Notes: a model not told the origin generated them from the letters alone. A stretch of 64,000 nucleotides of DNA from Planctomycetota bacterium (GCA_020638695.1 JACKIB010000021.1:1-64000), one strand, 5' to 3'. Positions 45,022 through 54,293 are shown, counted from the stretch's first letter. Numbers and translations: made by a program.

Positions 45022-46077
45022 ATGCAACTCATCCGTACGTCAGCCATCGCGCTGCTCTGCCTCACCAGTATCTCGGCCGCACAGACCCTGGTCACACTCC
45101 CCGCGCTCAAGGACAACTCGATGTACGCGGAAAGCGGCCTGCTGAGCAACGGCGCCGGCACGCGCTGCTTCGCCGGCACCAACTTCACGGGCTCGATTCG
45201 CCGCGGCCTGATCGCGTTCGACATGAGCCAGATTCCCGCCGGATCGACGATCACCAAGGTGGACCTGGTCCTGACGGTGGTGATGTCGGCGACCCTCAAT
45301 TCGACCACGGTCACGCTGCAGGCCGTGCAGGCCGACTGGGGCGAGGCCGCATCGGTGGGCGCGAGTGGCGAAGGCGGTGGCGGAACCGCGCTCACCGGCG
45401 ACGCGACCTGGACACACCGCCTGTTCAACACATCGGCCTGGACGACGCCGGGCGGCGACTTCAGCGCGACGGTGAGCGGCAGCACCTCCGTCGGAACGTC
45501 CGGCGCACACACATGGTCGTCGACCGCGCAGATGGTCGCCGATGTGCAAGGTTGGCTGGACAAGCCCGCAACCAACTTCGGCTGGGTGCTCCTCGGTGAC
45601 GAGGTGAACTCGCAGACCGCCAAGGCATTCGCCACCCACGACGACCTGACCACCACCAACCACCCCCAGCTGCTGGTCACCTACACGCCGCCCAAGGCGA
45701 GCGTCACGTCGGTCGGAACCGGCTGCACCGGCAGTGGCACGACTCCTCTCAGCTTGATCGCCAGCGGCCCCCCGGTCGTGCCGAGCGCGACCTACTCGCT
45801 CACGATGAGCGGTGGCCCCACGGGCCAAGGCCTGTTCGCACTCAGCGTGGTGCTGCTCCCCAGCCCGGTGCCACTCGGTGGCGGCTGCAACCTCTACGTC
45901 AACCCGACTCCGTTGCTGGTCGTGTTCTCGACCGGCGCGCTGCGGACGCTGCCGTTCCTGATCCCCAACCAACCGTCGCTGATCGGCGAGACGGTGTTCT
46001 GGCAGGGCGCGGTCGGTGATTCGGTCACCAACCAACTCGTCACCTCGAACGCGCTGATCCTCAAGCTGGGCGTCTGA
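45022..46077 (+). CDS. secreted DNRLRE-domain protein
   Basis: 351 residues with signal peptide MQLIRTSAIALLCLTSISAAQ. Residues about 24-225 form a DNRLRE-type beta-sandwich: LPALKDNSMYAESGLLSNGAG, GLIAFDMSQIPAGSTITKVDL, a WGEAAS strand and LLVTYTPP at its end. The remaining 120 residues start VGTGCTGSGTTPLSL and contain LGGGCNLYVNP, a C-terminal module typical of planctomycete secreted proteins. DNRLRE domains occur in cell-surface and matrix proteins. No enzymatic site is evident. Confidence 0.75.
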   Translation: MQLIRTSAIALLCLTSISAAQTLVTLPALKDNSMYAESGLLSNGAGTRCFAGTNFTGSIRRGLIAFDMSQIPAGSTITKVDLVLTVVMSATLNSTTVTLQAVQADWGEAASVGASGEGGGGTALTGDATWTHRLFNTSAWTTPGGDFSATVSGSTSVGTSGAHTWSSTAQMVADVQGWLDKPATNFGWVLLGDEVNSQTAKAFATHDDLTTTNHPQLLVTYTPPKASVTSVGTGCTGSGTTPLSLIASGPPVVPSATYSLTMSGGPTGQGLFALSVVLLPSPVPLGGGCNLYVNPTPLLVVFSTGALRTLPFLIPNQPSLIGETVFWQGAVGDSVTNQLVTSNALILKLGV

Positions 46078-46446
46078 CTCGATCTCCGCGGCTCGCCGCG
46101 CGCGGCGCGGCAGCCGCACCGCTTTCTGCACGCTGTTCGGATCGCGGGCAACCGAAGAATGCTCGACCGTGTTCCTCCCGCGACGCCGCGGAGACCACGG
46201 CTGCGATGTTCTCGATCCGCCGCGCGACCTCAGCCGCGCGAGAGTACCGGTGCGTACCCAATGACCATCGAGTCCGTGAAGATTCACGCGAACGGTGACG
46301 GAAGGTGTGCACACGAGCAATCGGTCCCGAACTCACGGCGACACCACCCGTATCGAATCGGCTCGTTCCGGCGTGTGCGCTCGTCCCGAGTCTCGGGCGG
46401 CGACCTGTCCGGATTCCCTACCACCCCACCTCGAAGAGGTTCCTCC
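46078..46446. other. 369-bp spacer upstream of the CHRD gene
   Basis: No gene supported. It contains an inverted repeat CGTGAA-GA-TTCACG at 46275-46288, a possible operator about 160 bp before the CHRD start. No clear -35/-10 pair was identified. Confidence 0.4.
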
Positions 46447-47979
46447 ATGCAGTCACGACTCTCCCGACCGACCCTGTTCCACAGCCTGCTCCTCGCGATC
46501 GCGGCCCTCGTCCCGATCGCGCCGACCGGCGCCCAGAAGGTCTACTTCAACGCCAGCCTCGACGGCAGCCAACAGAACCCGCCGGTGACCACCAGCGCCA
46601 CCGGATGGGCGACGATCCAGTTCGACACGACGACCAACCGGGTCGAGATCGTCGCACACTCCACCGGCGTGGCGGGCACGGCCGCGCACTTGCACATCGC
46701 GGCGCGTGGGACCAACGGACCGGTGATCGTCCCGCTCGCCGGTGGCCCGACCTGGACCGGCGGCGCCGTGCTGTCGGCGACCAACGCCGCGGCGCTGACC
46801 AGCGGCGGCACCTACATCAACATCCACTCGGCCGCGAATCCGAGCGGCGAGATCCGTGGGCAGGTGGAACTGTCCCGTGCCGCGCGGTTCGTCGCGGCGC
46901 TCGACGGCCTGCAAGAGGTGCCGGCGAACACCTCGACGGCGACCGGCAGCGCCGAACTGGTGCTCTACGAGCCGGACAACGTGCTGACCTACACGGTCGC
47001 CACCAGCGGTCTGTCGAACGTCACCGCCGCGCACATCCACACCGGCAACTCCGGGCAGAACGGACCGGTGCTCCACCCGCTGACCGGCACCGCCGGCGAC
47101 TACTGCGGCTACACGGTGCTGACCAGCGCCCAGGTGACGACGCTCAAGGCCGGCGGCCTGTACGTCAACGTGCACACGAGCAGTTTCCCCGCGGGTGAGA
47201 TCCGCGGACAGATCGGTGCGTTCGACGGTGACTTCTTCGCCCGGCTCGAGGGCGCCCAACAGGTTCCGCCGGTCTCGACCACCGCGGACGGGACCGCGTG
47301 CGTGCGGCTCAACCCCGACAACACGCTCACCTACATCACCACCACGACGGGTCTGACCGCGACGGCGGCACACTTCCACCGGGCGGCCAAGGGCACCAAC
47401 GGTCCGGTGGTGATCGGCTTCACCGGTGGCCCGACGACCTGGTCCGGCACGACCCGGGCCCTGACCGCGACCGAGATCGCGGACCTGCGCGCCGGATTGT
47501 GGTACGTAAACGTGCACACCGCGGCGAACCCGGGCGGCGAGATCCGCGGCCAACTCGGGCCGGCCGCACTGCCGACCGTGTACGGCGGCGGTTGCCCGGC
47601 GAACGGCGCCACCGCGCAGATCACGGCCACCGGATTCGCGTGCATCGGCCGGAGCTACTCGGTCGAGGTACGGGGCGCGCGGCCGAACTCGAACTGCGAG
47701 CTGATCCTCGGCGTCGACCGCGGCCAGTTCGGGCCGGCCACGTTGCCGTTGAACCTCACCTTCTTGGGCATGACCAACTGCTTCCTGCTGACCGACCTCC
47801 AGGTGCGCGGCCTCGCCGCGCTGACCGACGCGCGCGGTTGCGCTGCCGTGCAGCTGCCGCTGCCGTTCCTGCCGAGCCTGCGCGGTGTCGAGTTCTTCGC
47901 GCAGTGGCTCGTACTCGCTCCGGGTGCGAACCCGGCGGGCGGCGTGGTGAGCAACGGCCTGCAGTCGATCGTCCACTGA
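46447..47979 (+). CDS. secreted protein with three CHRD domains
   Basis: 510 residues with a signal peptide ending PTGAQ. Three tandem CHRD domains lie at about 28-140, 142-256 and 258-370; each begins with a (L)DG.Q..P pattern (SLDGSQQNPPV, ALDGLQEVPAN, RLEGAQQVPPV), carries an AAH.H motif and ends GEIRGQ. CHRD domains, first seen in chordin, are of unknown function in bacteria. The last 140 residues form a Cys-containing C-terminal module starting GGGCPANGATAQ. Likely exported and structural or adhesive. Confidence 0.9.
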   Translation: MQSRLSRPTLFHSLLLAIAALVPIAPTGAQKVYFNASLDGSQQNPPVTTSATGWATIQFDTTTNRVEIVAHSTGVAGTAAHLHIAARGTNGPVIVPLAGGPTWTGGAVLSATNAAALTSGGTYINIHSAANPSGEIRGQVELSRAARFVAALDGLQEVPANTSTATGSAELVLYEPDNVLTYTVATSGLSNVTAAHIHTGNSGQNGPVLHPLTGTAGDYCGYTVLTSAQVTTLKAGGLYVNVHTSSFPAGEIRGQIGAFDGDFFARLEGAQQVPPVSTTADGTACVRLNPDNTLTYITTTTGLTATAAHFHRAAKGTNGPVVIGFTGGPTTWSGTTRALTATEIADLRAGLWYVNVHTAANPGGEIRGQLGPAALPTVYGGGCPANGATAQITATGFACIGRSYSVEVRGARPNSNCELILGVDRGQFGPATLPLNLTFLGMTNCFLLTDLQVRGLAALTDARGCAAVQLPLPFLPSLRGVEFFAQWLVLAPGANPAGGVVSNGLQSIVH

Positions 47980-48040
47980 TCGACATCGGTGCGTGGCGAC
48001 GCGTGGCTCACCGGGCTACGCGCCGCCAGGCGCTGGACCA

Positions 48041-48192
48041 GCCGGACCATTCATCAGCAGCGTCGCCAGATCGTGCGAGGTCGTTGCTGGCAAGGAGAAG
48101 GGCAGGTTCCGCTCGGAGGCTGCACCCCCGTCGAGGAGCAGGTTCTGACGGTCCTGCGCGATCGTAGCAGCTGGGTCATGAATGATCCGGGC
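48041..48192. repeat. 152-bp element with 40-bp imperfect inverted ends
   Basis: 48041-48081 and the reverse complement of 48151-48192 match closely (GCCGGACCATTCAT.. versus GCCCGGATCATTCATGAC..), giving a long hairpin or MITE-like shape. Single arms of the same type recur near 30027, 30191 and 35424. The right arm covers the stop codon and last codons of the DUF423 gene. No transposase is seen. Confidence 0.75.
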
Positions 48193-48565
48193 TGGCTGGC
48201 GACCGGCGAGACACGACCAGTGCGACCCAGCCCGCAATCAGCAGCGTGCCCCCGATTGGCGTGATCGCGCCGAGCCAACGCGGGCAGCCGAGCGCGAGCA
48301 GGTAGAGCGTGCCGCCGAACACCACCGCGCCGGCGGCGAAGCACCACGCCGCGATGCGCGGGCGGTAGCCGCGCTCGGCGAGCAGCCCGCACAGGACCAG
48401 CGCCAACGCGTGGTAGAACGTGTATTCGGTCGCCGTGCCCCAATGCTCCGCTGCCCGGGGCGACGCGCGGAAGGTCTGCTCCAGGCCGTGGGCACCGAAC
48501 GCGCCGAGGGCCACTCCGAGGGCACCGAGGAGGGCGCCGGCCCGGATCATCGTCTGGCTGTGCAT
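48176..48565 (-). CDS. DUF423 membrane protein
   Basis: 129 residues, four hydrophobic segments. The N-terminal motif GALLGALGVALGAFGAHGL and EYTFYHALALVL are the DUF423 signature, and GGTLYLLAL and ITPIGGTLLIAGW complete it. Small inner-membrane protein of unknown function. Its 3' end (stop at 48176-48178) lies within the right arm of the inverted-repeat element. ATG 48565 is preferred; an internal ATG five codons later is possible. Confidence 0.92.
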   Translation of the reverse strand: MHSQTMIRAGALLGALGVALGAFGAHGLEQTFRASPRAAEHWGTATEYTFYHALALVLCGLLAERGYRPRIAAWCFAAGAVVFGGTLYLLALGCPRWLGAITPIGGTLLIAGWVALVVSRRSPASPDHS

Positions 48566-48863
48566 GGGCGCATCGTCGCCGGGGATCGTGCAGGGAGCGA
48601 ACGGCTTCCCACGAGGCGTGCAGGGCGGTCCGGTGAAGCTGGACCTCGAGCCGGCGCGCCGCTCGTCGCGAGGTGCGGGAACCGCGGTCCGGCCGGGGCG
48701 CAGCCGGTAGGACCGCCACGTAGGGCACTGTCGGGCAGGACTTCCGAGCGACGCTGCGCGGCGGCGGGGCCCTGCCATCCCCAGTGCGCTCTCGTGAGTC
48801 TCGAGTGCGCACACGGCGACGACCCCGACACAGGGGCCGCCCGCAAGGAACGGACCCAACCGC
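48566..48863. other. spacer between divergent DUF423 and SRPBCC genes
   Basis: About 300 bp with no supported gene; open frames on both strands lack domain or start signals. The right end leads into the SRPBCC promoter. Confidence 0.45.
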
Positions 48864-48897
48864 TGGACACGGGTTCTCCGACAAGTTATTTTGTCGG
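48864..48897 (+). promoter_or_regulatory. promoter overlapped by an inverted-repeat operator
   Basis: TGGACA (48864-48869), 17 bp and TATTTT (48887-48892) make a good sigma70-type promoter. CCGACAA (48878-48884) and TTGTCGG (48891-48897) form a perfect 7-bp inverted repeat that straddles the -10. Repression by the HTH protein of the same operon is the simple reading. Confidence 0.65.
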
Positions 48898-48926
48898 CCA
48901 ACCCGAACCGGACTCCAGGAGAACCC

Positions 48927-49766
48927 ATGACCCAGCGTGACCCGACCCGCGAATACCGCACCGAACTGGACATCGACGCCCCCCGCGACGCGGTTTGGCA
49001 GGCGATCAGCACCGCCGCCGAGCTGCGCCGCTGGTTCGCCCCCATCGCCCAGACCGACCAGGCGCCCGGCGGGTCCATCGTGTGGGAGTGGCCCGGCCAC
49101 CACCGCTGGGAGCAGACCATCGAGGTTCTCGAACCCGGAACGCGGTTGAAGACGCGCTACGACTCGGCGGCGCCCGATGGGCGGGGCGGCAAGCTGCCGC
49201 TGTTCATCGACTTCGTCCTCGAAGGCGAGGGCGGCTCGACCACACTGCGCCTCGTGCAGTCGGGCTTCGGCCCCGGCGCCGAGTTCGATCAAGAGTACGA
49301 CGGCATCAGCCGCGGCTGGCCGGTCGAGCTGCGCAGCCTGCGCCTCTATCTCGAACGCCACCGCGGCGTCGACCGGCAGCTCGCGTGGAGCACGTTCGAC
49401 CTCGACTGGGATCCGTCGGAGGCGTGGGCGCGGCTCACCGGTCCCGAGGGGCTCGGCGTCGGCGCGAACGTGCAGTCCTGCCGCGAGGGCGAGCCGTTCC
49501 GCTTCGTCACCGGCGACGGCGACGTGCTCGCGGGCCACGCCCTGCGTTGCCACCCCCGCGAGTTCAGCGCCGACCTCGAAAGCCACGGCCACGCATTCTT
49601 CCGCATGTCGGCCGAACGCTGGGGCGGCCTCACCCACGTGTGGATCTGGCTCGGCGCCTACCGGCAGGATGCCGCAGCGCTCGCCGCCCTGCAGCAGCGG
49701 TGGGACGCGATGCTGCAGCGGCTGTTCGGCGGCGCGCAGCACGCGGCCACCGGCGGGATGGCCTGA
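48927..49766 (+). CDS. SRPBCC (AHSA1-type) domain protein
   Basis: 279 residues from ATG 48927, with AGGAG six bases upstream. The first half is a START/SRPBCC fold of the AHSA1 type (IDAPRDAVWQAISTAAELRRWFAP, GTRLKTRYDS, TTLRLVQSGFGPGAEFDQEYDGISRGW). The second half (STFDLDWDPSEAWARLTG...GGLTHVWIWLGAY) looks like a degenerate second copy. These hydrophobic-pocket proteins are often encoded with ArsR-like regulators; ligand unknown. Only 4 bp separate it from the next gene. Confidence 0.85.
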   Translation: MTQRDPTREYRTELDIDAPRDAVWQAISTAAELRRWFAPIAQTDQAPGGSIVWEWPGHHRWEQTIEVLEPGTRLKTRYDSAAPDGRGGKLPLFIDFVLEGEGGSTTLRLVQSGFGPGAEFDQEYDGISRGWPVELRSLRLYLERHRGVDRQLAWSTFDLDWDPSEAWARLTGPEGLGVGANVQSCREGEPFRFVTGDGDVLAGHALRCHPREFSADLESHGHAFFRMSAERWGGLTHVWIWLGAYRQDAAALAALQQRWDAMLQRLFGGAQHAATGGMA

Positions 49767-49770
49767 CCCC

Positions 49771-50364
49771 ATGCCCGTCGCCATCGACGTCATCGCGGAC
49801 ACCGAACGCGCCCAGGCGCTGCTCAGCGCGGTCCGCATCGAGCTGCTCCGCCGCCTGGCGGAGCCGGCATCGGCAGCCACCCTGGGCCGCGCGATGGAGC
49901 TGCCGCGCCAGCGCCTCAACTACCACCTGCGCGAGCTCGAGAAGCACGGCTTGATCGAGCTGGTCGAAGAACGCCAGCGCGGCAACGCCACCGAGCGAAT
50001 CTACCGCCGCACCGGCCTCGCCTACGCGGTGTCGACGCGTGCGCTCGGTCCGCTCGGCGCCGCCCCCGGGGACGTCCAGGACCGCTTCTCGTCGGCCTAC
50101 CAAATCGCCCTGGCCAGCCGCGCCATCGACGAGCTCGCGCAGCTGCAGGCCGGCGCCGACGCCGAGCGCAAGCGACTGCCGACGTTGGCACTCGACGTCG
50201 ACGTGCGGTTCGCGTCGGCGGCGGCGCGGAACGCGTTCGGCGAAGAGCTCGCCGGGGCAGTCGCCGAGCTGGTGCGGAAGTACCACGACCAGCGCGCGCC
50301 GCAGGGGCGGTGGGTGCGGGTGTATGCGGGGGTGTACCCGCGGCCGAAGGGGCGGGACGGGTAG
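49771..50364 (+). CDS. ArsR-like winged-helix transcriptional regulator
   Basis: 197 residues. Residues 1-85 form a winged helix (ALLSAVRIELLRRLAE, AATLGRAMELPRQRLNYHLRELEKHGLIELVEER, ERIYRRTG wing). The C-terminal 100 residues are helical and may sense a ligand or dimerise; there are no metal-binding Cys, so it is not a classical metal sensor. As the second gene of a two-gene operon it probably autoregulates through the inverted repeat at 48878-48897. Confidence 0.85.
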   Translation: MPVAIDVIADTERAQALLSAVRIELLRRLAEPASAATLGRAMELPRQRLNYHLRELEKHGLIELVEERQRGNATERIYRRTGLAYAVSTRALGPLGAAPGDVQDRFSSAYQIALASRAIDELAQLQAGADAERKRLPTLALDVDVRFASAAARNAFGEELAGAVAELVRKYHDQRAPQGRWVRVYAGVYPRPKGRDG

Positions 50365-50398
50365 GCCGGTTCGAAGGTACGCTGACCTGCTCGGACCT

Positions 50399-53065
50399 CT
50401 AACGCGTCTCGACCGGCCCGATCTCGAGCGGCACGGCATTGCTCGCCATGACGACCTTGCCGGCGCTGTCAAACACGGCCAGCGCGTGGTACAGCGTGAT
50501 CCGGGGCACGGAAATCAAATCCGGCGGCAGGCGGAATGACGCGCGCGCCTCGCCGTTGGCGTCGAGCGTGCCCCGAAAGCCGGTCCACGTCGGCGAGTTC
50601 GTGCCGGACAGCGCGACGCGGGTGTAGGCATCTGGGTTGAGAGGAATCGTCACCCCATCGATCGTCACTCCGGGGTTGGTCGACAGTGCACCAAAGATCT
50701 GGAACGTGCGCCCCGCATGCTGCTTGCCGGCCTGCACCGTCAGCTCCTGCACGCCCGCGCCCCGCGTGAGGAGCCGGTGTCTGTCGGCGAACATCGGAAT
50801 ACCCATGTCGAGCCGGCAAACGAAGAAATCCAGGTTCCCCGCGGTCTTCCTCGCAAACGCACCCGTCGTCGTGGGAAACGGAGTGGGGCTCGAGTAAGTC
50901 AAGCCGACCGCGAACAGTGTTTGACTGCGGTCAACACTGAGTGCGCTCAAGAAATCCACAGATACACTGCCACCGAGGTATGTCGAGTAGTCGAGCTGCC
51001 CCGCCGGCGGAGCAAACGGATCGATCCGCATCACGAACACGTCGCCGTTCCCGAGGTACGTGCGCGAGTACGCCCCCACGGTCGTCGGCAGATCCGACGA
51101 GGCCGTACTGCCTCCGACGATGAGCCGCCCGGCTGGATCGACCGTCATGCCCCAGATGGCATCGTCTGACTTGCCACCCAGGTAGGTCGAGTAGCGAAGT
51201 TGCGCACTCGCAACTGCTCCCGGCTCGACAACGGTCAGGAACCCGTCTCGTACCCCTCCAAACGTCGACCGAATCGACCCCGGCGTCGTGGGATAGTTCG
51301 TCGAGTCCGTTACCCCGACAAGAGAAACAGCCCTTCCGAGTCGGTCCGAGTGCAGGCCTGTCACCGTGTCGAACCCGTCTCCGCCCAAGTACGACGCGTA
51401 TGCGAGTTGCCGTGCGCCCGACTGATTCGTATCCAACTGAGCCACGAAGACATCCCCCGACCCGGACAAGATCCGGTCACGCGCACCCGACGTCGTCGGG
51501 AAGTCGGCGGAGTCCGTGGCACCAGCGAGCGCGATACGACCCAGGGCATCGACGTCCATGGCAATGGCATCCTCATCGCGCGTACCACCAAGGAGCGTCC
51601 CGTACTGCACCTGTGCACTTCCGGAAAGGCGGGGATCGAAGCGCACCACGAACGCATCCCTGCCACCGGCGAGCGCTCCAGAGTATGCCCCCGGCGTCAC
51701 CGGAAAGTTCGGCGAACTCGTCCCGCCACCGAGGTAGTAAGAGCCGTCGCCCAACGCCAGCATACACCCCACATGGTCCTGACCGTACCCGCCCAGGTAG
51801 CTGGAGTACTTGAGTTGGGCCAGGCCCTTCGCGCTCGGATCGAGCTGGACAAACACGCCGTCGTAACCCCCGGTGTTGTACTTCTGTTGATAGGCGCTAC
51901 CGGTGACTGGGAAATCGTATGAATCTGTCCCCCCTGCCAAGCTCACAACGCCCTGCTGGTCTACGGTCATCGCACGCACGAAATCGTACGGCCCGCGACC
52001 CCCGAGATACGTCGAATACACCAGCTGCGCTGGCCCCACGAGCCGTGGATCCATTCGGAAGACGCACAGATCGTACGAATACAGTGCCGTCAAGCCACGA
52101 GCATCATACGACCCCAGAGTGACGGGGAAATCGACGGATTGTGTCTCCGCTGCAACTGTGACGTAACCGTCGTCGTGCACGTGGATGATCCCCCCCGACT
52201 CCCCGAAACCGCCCCCAATCAGTGTCGACCATACGAGGCTCGGGTCGACCACCAGTCGCGCCGTGCGGCCCCATTCCGGTGCACAGAACCCAAATCGGTC
52301 CGGCCCGTGAAGCACGTAGTCGCAACCAACAGGACGTCGCCCGCCAGCAGCCTGCCTGTCGCACACCCAGGTCGTGGCCCTCGGTTGCCTCAGGGTTCCG
52401 GCGGCAGTCTCGATAATCAAGTCACCTCCATCGAGACGCAGACTCTCCGCTCCTTCAACTCGTACTAGAACCTGATCAAGATCGGCGCACGGCTCGACGA
52501 TCAGGTCATACTCGAATGAACCACAAGACCGGTGGAGGCGAAGATCGATGCCCGAATACAAGCTCTCGCAGCGGAGTTCAGCGAAAGATCGGACCCCGGC
52601 GCGCCATCGACCCGGGTCGCTTCCTAGAAAGTAGTTGCATGTGCTCGGCAGGAGCTGCGCGGGAAGCCAGCGCGCGTCCTCCCGGGCGCCGATGAATGAC
52701 ATCCGAACAGCACTGGCTGCGGACGGGCCCGACTGCTTGACCCGCGGAGTCACTTGCCCCAGGAGTGGACGCCGATGCTCTGTGCCAAGCGCACTCACGG
52801 TCATCGTCCAACCCTGATCGCCAACAAACACAGTGAGGCCACGGTCGCGGAACAGGTAGCGGAATGCGCCAGGCCACTGCCCAGCGTTTTCGGTGAAATG
52901 TGACTGCGGCTGGAAACTCCCTTCGGGCCGCGTCAAGGCGGCCATCCGAGCTGACGCCTCCGTATTCACACTAGTGTGCCACGCACCTTGCACAACAAGT
53001 GCGGCAGACATCGCAGAGATGACGAAAGTGCACGCGAGCACGCGAGCTTTCCTATGTCCATACAT
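50399..53065 (-). CDS. large SBBP-repeat beta-propeller protein (module 4)
   Basis: 888 residues from ATG 53065. An uncleaved or cleaved N-terminal hydrophobic segment (residues about 8-27) suggests export. Residues 45-290 form the conserved N-domain preceding SBBP repeats (FTENAGQWPGAFRYLF, YDLIVEPCADL, LVVDPSLVWSTLIGG). About eight repeats with LAYASYLGG or VYSTYLGG and DSADFPTT-type motifs follow. The last 130 residues form a module nearly identical to that of the 54294-57071 protein. These propellers are probably cell-surface; ligand unknown. Confidence 0.85.
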   Translation of the reverse strand: MYGHRKARVLACTFVISAMSAALVVQGAWHTSVNTEASARMAALTRPEGSFQPQSHFTENAGQWPGAFRYLFRDRGLTVFVGDQGWTMTVSALGTEHRRPLLGQVTPRVKQSGPSAASAVRMSFIGAREDARWLPAQLLPSTCNYFLGSDPGRWRAGVRSFAELRCESLYSGIDLRLHRSCGSFEYDLIVEPCADLDQVLVRVEGAESLRLDGGDLIIETAAGTLRQPRATTWVCDRQAAGGRRPVGCDYVLHGPDRFGFCAPEWGRTARLVVDPSLVWSTLIGGGFGESGGIIHVHDDGYVTVAAETQSVDFPVTLGSYDARGLTALYSYDLCVFRMDPRLVGPAQLVYSTYLGGRGPYDFVRAMTVDQQGVVSLAGGTDSYDFPVTGSAYQQKYNTGGYDGVFVQLDPSAKGLAQLKYSSYLGGYGQDHVGCMLALGDGSYYLGGGTSSPNFPVTPGAYSGALAGGRDAFVVRFDPRLSGSAQVQYGTLLGGTRDEDAIAMDVDALGRIALAGATDSADFPTTSGARDRILSGSGDVFVAQLDTNQSGARQLAYASYLGGDGFDTVTGLHSDRLGRAVSLVGVTDSTNYPTTPGSIRSTFGGVRDGFLTVVEPGAVASAQLRYSTYLGGKSDDAIWGMTVDPAGRLIVGGSTASSDLPTTVGAYSRTYLGNGDVFVMRIDPFAPPAGQLDYSTYLGGSVSVDFLSALSVDRSQTLFAVGLTYSSPTPFPTTTGAFARKTAGNLDFFVCRLDMGIPMFADRHRLLTRGAGVQELTVQAGKQHAGRTFQIFGALSTNPGVTIDGVTIPLNPDAYTRVALSGTNSPTWTGFRGTLDANGEARASFRLPPDLISVPRITLYHALAVFDSAGKVVMASNAVPLEIGPVETR

Positions 53066-53084
53066 CGACGCGCGCCTCAATCAT

Positions 53085-53516
53085 TCAGAATGTGTCGCAG
53101 GCCCAGGTGCGATTCACTTCCAATCTCTGGGCCGGACCACCATTCACTCGACCCTGCACCGCAAGCACTGATTCCACGGTGCCGGTGCCACAAGTCGCAT
53201 CCGCCGGAACGGGATGTGTAATCCCCTGAACGCCTGGCACGGGCGTGAAGAATGTGCCAGGCATTGACCACAGGGCGTAGTCCAGCGCGAATCCCGCAAC
53301 CGGGGCATAGTTGAGTGTGATGGTCCCGCTCACGCGGCAGACCCACAAAGCTCCCACCTGCATGACGCTGCATGACGCGTTGGTGGAAGCTGTACCAATG
53401 TTCGCGTTGGCCACGACGTTGTCCGTCGTCAGCGTACACTGGCACGCAGGAGGCACCTGCGCCGGAAGTACACTAGCTAGCGGACCAAACAACACCGCAA
53501 GGAGAAGCAATCTCAT
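53085..53516 (-). CDS. small secreted Cys-containing protein (module 4)
   Basis: 143 residues with signal peptide MRLLLLAVLFGPLASVLPAQ followed by PPACQCT, a VCRVSGTITLNYAP strand and further Cys residues near 109 and at CDTF, six in the mature chain, suggesting disulfides. It is paralogous to 57072-57506 and 53871-54161. It lies 19 bp before the SBBP gene and 20 bp after a conserved stem-loop. Function unknown. Confidence 0.75.
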   Translation of the reverse strand: MRLLLLAVLFGPLASVLPAQVPPACQCTLTTDNVVANANIGTASTNASCSVMQVGALWVCRVSGTITLNYAPVAGFALDYALWSMPGTFFTPVPGVQGITHPVPADATCGTGTVESVLAVQGRVNGGPAQRLEVNRTWACDTF

Positions 53517-53536
53517 AGGTTTGCAACTAGGCTATT

Positions 53537-53566
53537 GGAGCGGGTTACCGTGATCACGAATGCTCC
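53537..53566 (-). promoter_or_regulatory. conserved leader stem-loop, copy 1
   Basis: GGAGC/GCTCC stem around a loop containing GTGATCAC, ending 20 nt before the small-protein ATG. The same element precedes each module. Confidence 0.65.
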
Positions 53567-53607
53567 TGATTCGTGGGCTGAGCGAATCACCGACTCTAGG
53601 CGAGCAA

Positions 53608-53745
53608 CTACTGCTTGCCGCCAACATCTACCGCCTCACATCCACCGGCCCGATCTCGAGCGGCACGGCATTGCTCGCCATGACAACCTTGCCGGCGCTC
53701 GATAGCGAACGAAAGGAAGAACACCGCAAAAGGAAACACTCTCAT
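53608..53745 (-). pseudogene. chimeric remnant: small-protein signal peptide fused to SBBP gene tail
   Basis: Starts as a small secreted protein (MRVFPFAVFFLSFA at 53745) and after about 14 codons joins, out of frame, the last 70 bp of an SBBP gene. 53641-53690 is nearly identical to the end of the 50399 gene, including ATGGCGAGCAATGCCGTGCC. The fused frame gives 45 residues, RQGCHGEQC onward being nonsense. It is a deletion product of a module, still preceded by the leader stem-loop. Confidence 0.8.
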
Positions 53746-53758
53746 TTGGGTACCTCGC

Positions 53759-53790
53759 GGGGCGGGGTTTGCCATGCTCACGAACGCCCC
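53759..53790 (-). promoter_or_regulatory. conserved leader stem-loop, copy 2 (compensated)
   Basis: Stem GGGGC/GCCCC: compared with the other copies one A-T pair has become G-C on both arms, keeping pairing. The loop is GTTCGTGAGCATGGCAAA-like. It ends 13 nt before the chimeric ATG. Confidence 0.65.
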
Positions 53791-53870
53791 GGATTCGTGG
53801 GCTTCGAAATGAATACAGTTCTCGGGTGCCGCTTCGACCCGCTGGCCCAGGGAGGATTGGATCCGCCATA

Positions 53871-54161
53871 TCAGTTCACCACGAGGCAAGTGACCTGCCT
53901 AACGGGGGTTGCCCATTGGGCCGACGTGAGCGCGAAATTGACCGGGTTGTAGTTGAGCGTAATAATGCCACTCACCCGACAGTACACCGATAGTCCAATC
54001 GTGACGACCGTGCAGTTGGCGTCAGTTGAAGCCGAACCAATTGCTGAGTTGGAAGCGCTACTCACGTAGTTGACCTGTGTGCAAGCACAAGCGGGAGGTG
54101 ACTGCGCGGGAAGAGTCGCCGTAGAAGCAGCAAAGATAGCCGCAATAATATGATATCTCAT
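53871..54161 (-). CDS. small secreted protein, truncated and fused (module 2)
   Basis: 96 residues from ATG 54161: signal peptide (MRYHIIAAIFAASTATLPAQ), PPACACT and YCRVSGIITLNYNP like its paralogues. The C-terminal half is replaced by VRQVTCLVVN, matching in frame the end of the 57633 protein (GQVTHLLVN). Sequence after the stop also matches that downstream of 57633. So it is a recombination product that may still be translated and exported. Confidence 0.65.
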   Translation of the reverse strand: MRYHIIAAIFAASTATLPAQSPPACACTQVNYVSSASNSAIGSASTDANCTVVTIGLSVYCRVSGIITLNYNPVNFALTSAQWATPVRQVTCLVVN

Positions 54162-54178
54162 TTTTCCATCTCTGGCTC

Positions 54179-54209
54179 GGAGCGGTTTGCCGTGATCACG
54201 AACTGCTCC
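54179..54209 (-). promoter_or_regulatory. conserved leader stem-loop, copy 3
   Basis: GGAGC/GCTCC stem enclosing TTCGTGATCACGGCAAACC, 17 nt before ATG 54161. Confidence 0.65.
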
Positions 54210-54293
54210 AAATTCGCAGGCATTAGATAGGACCAAACCAAAACTCGGAATTGAGTCACGCACAGACAAACAAGTAGTGCTCAGTGCAAACAT

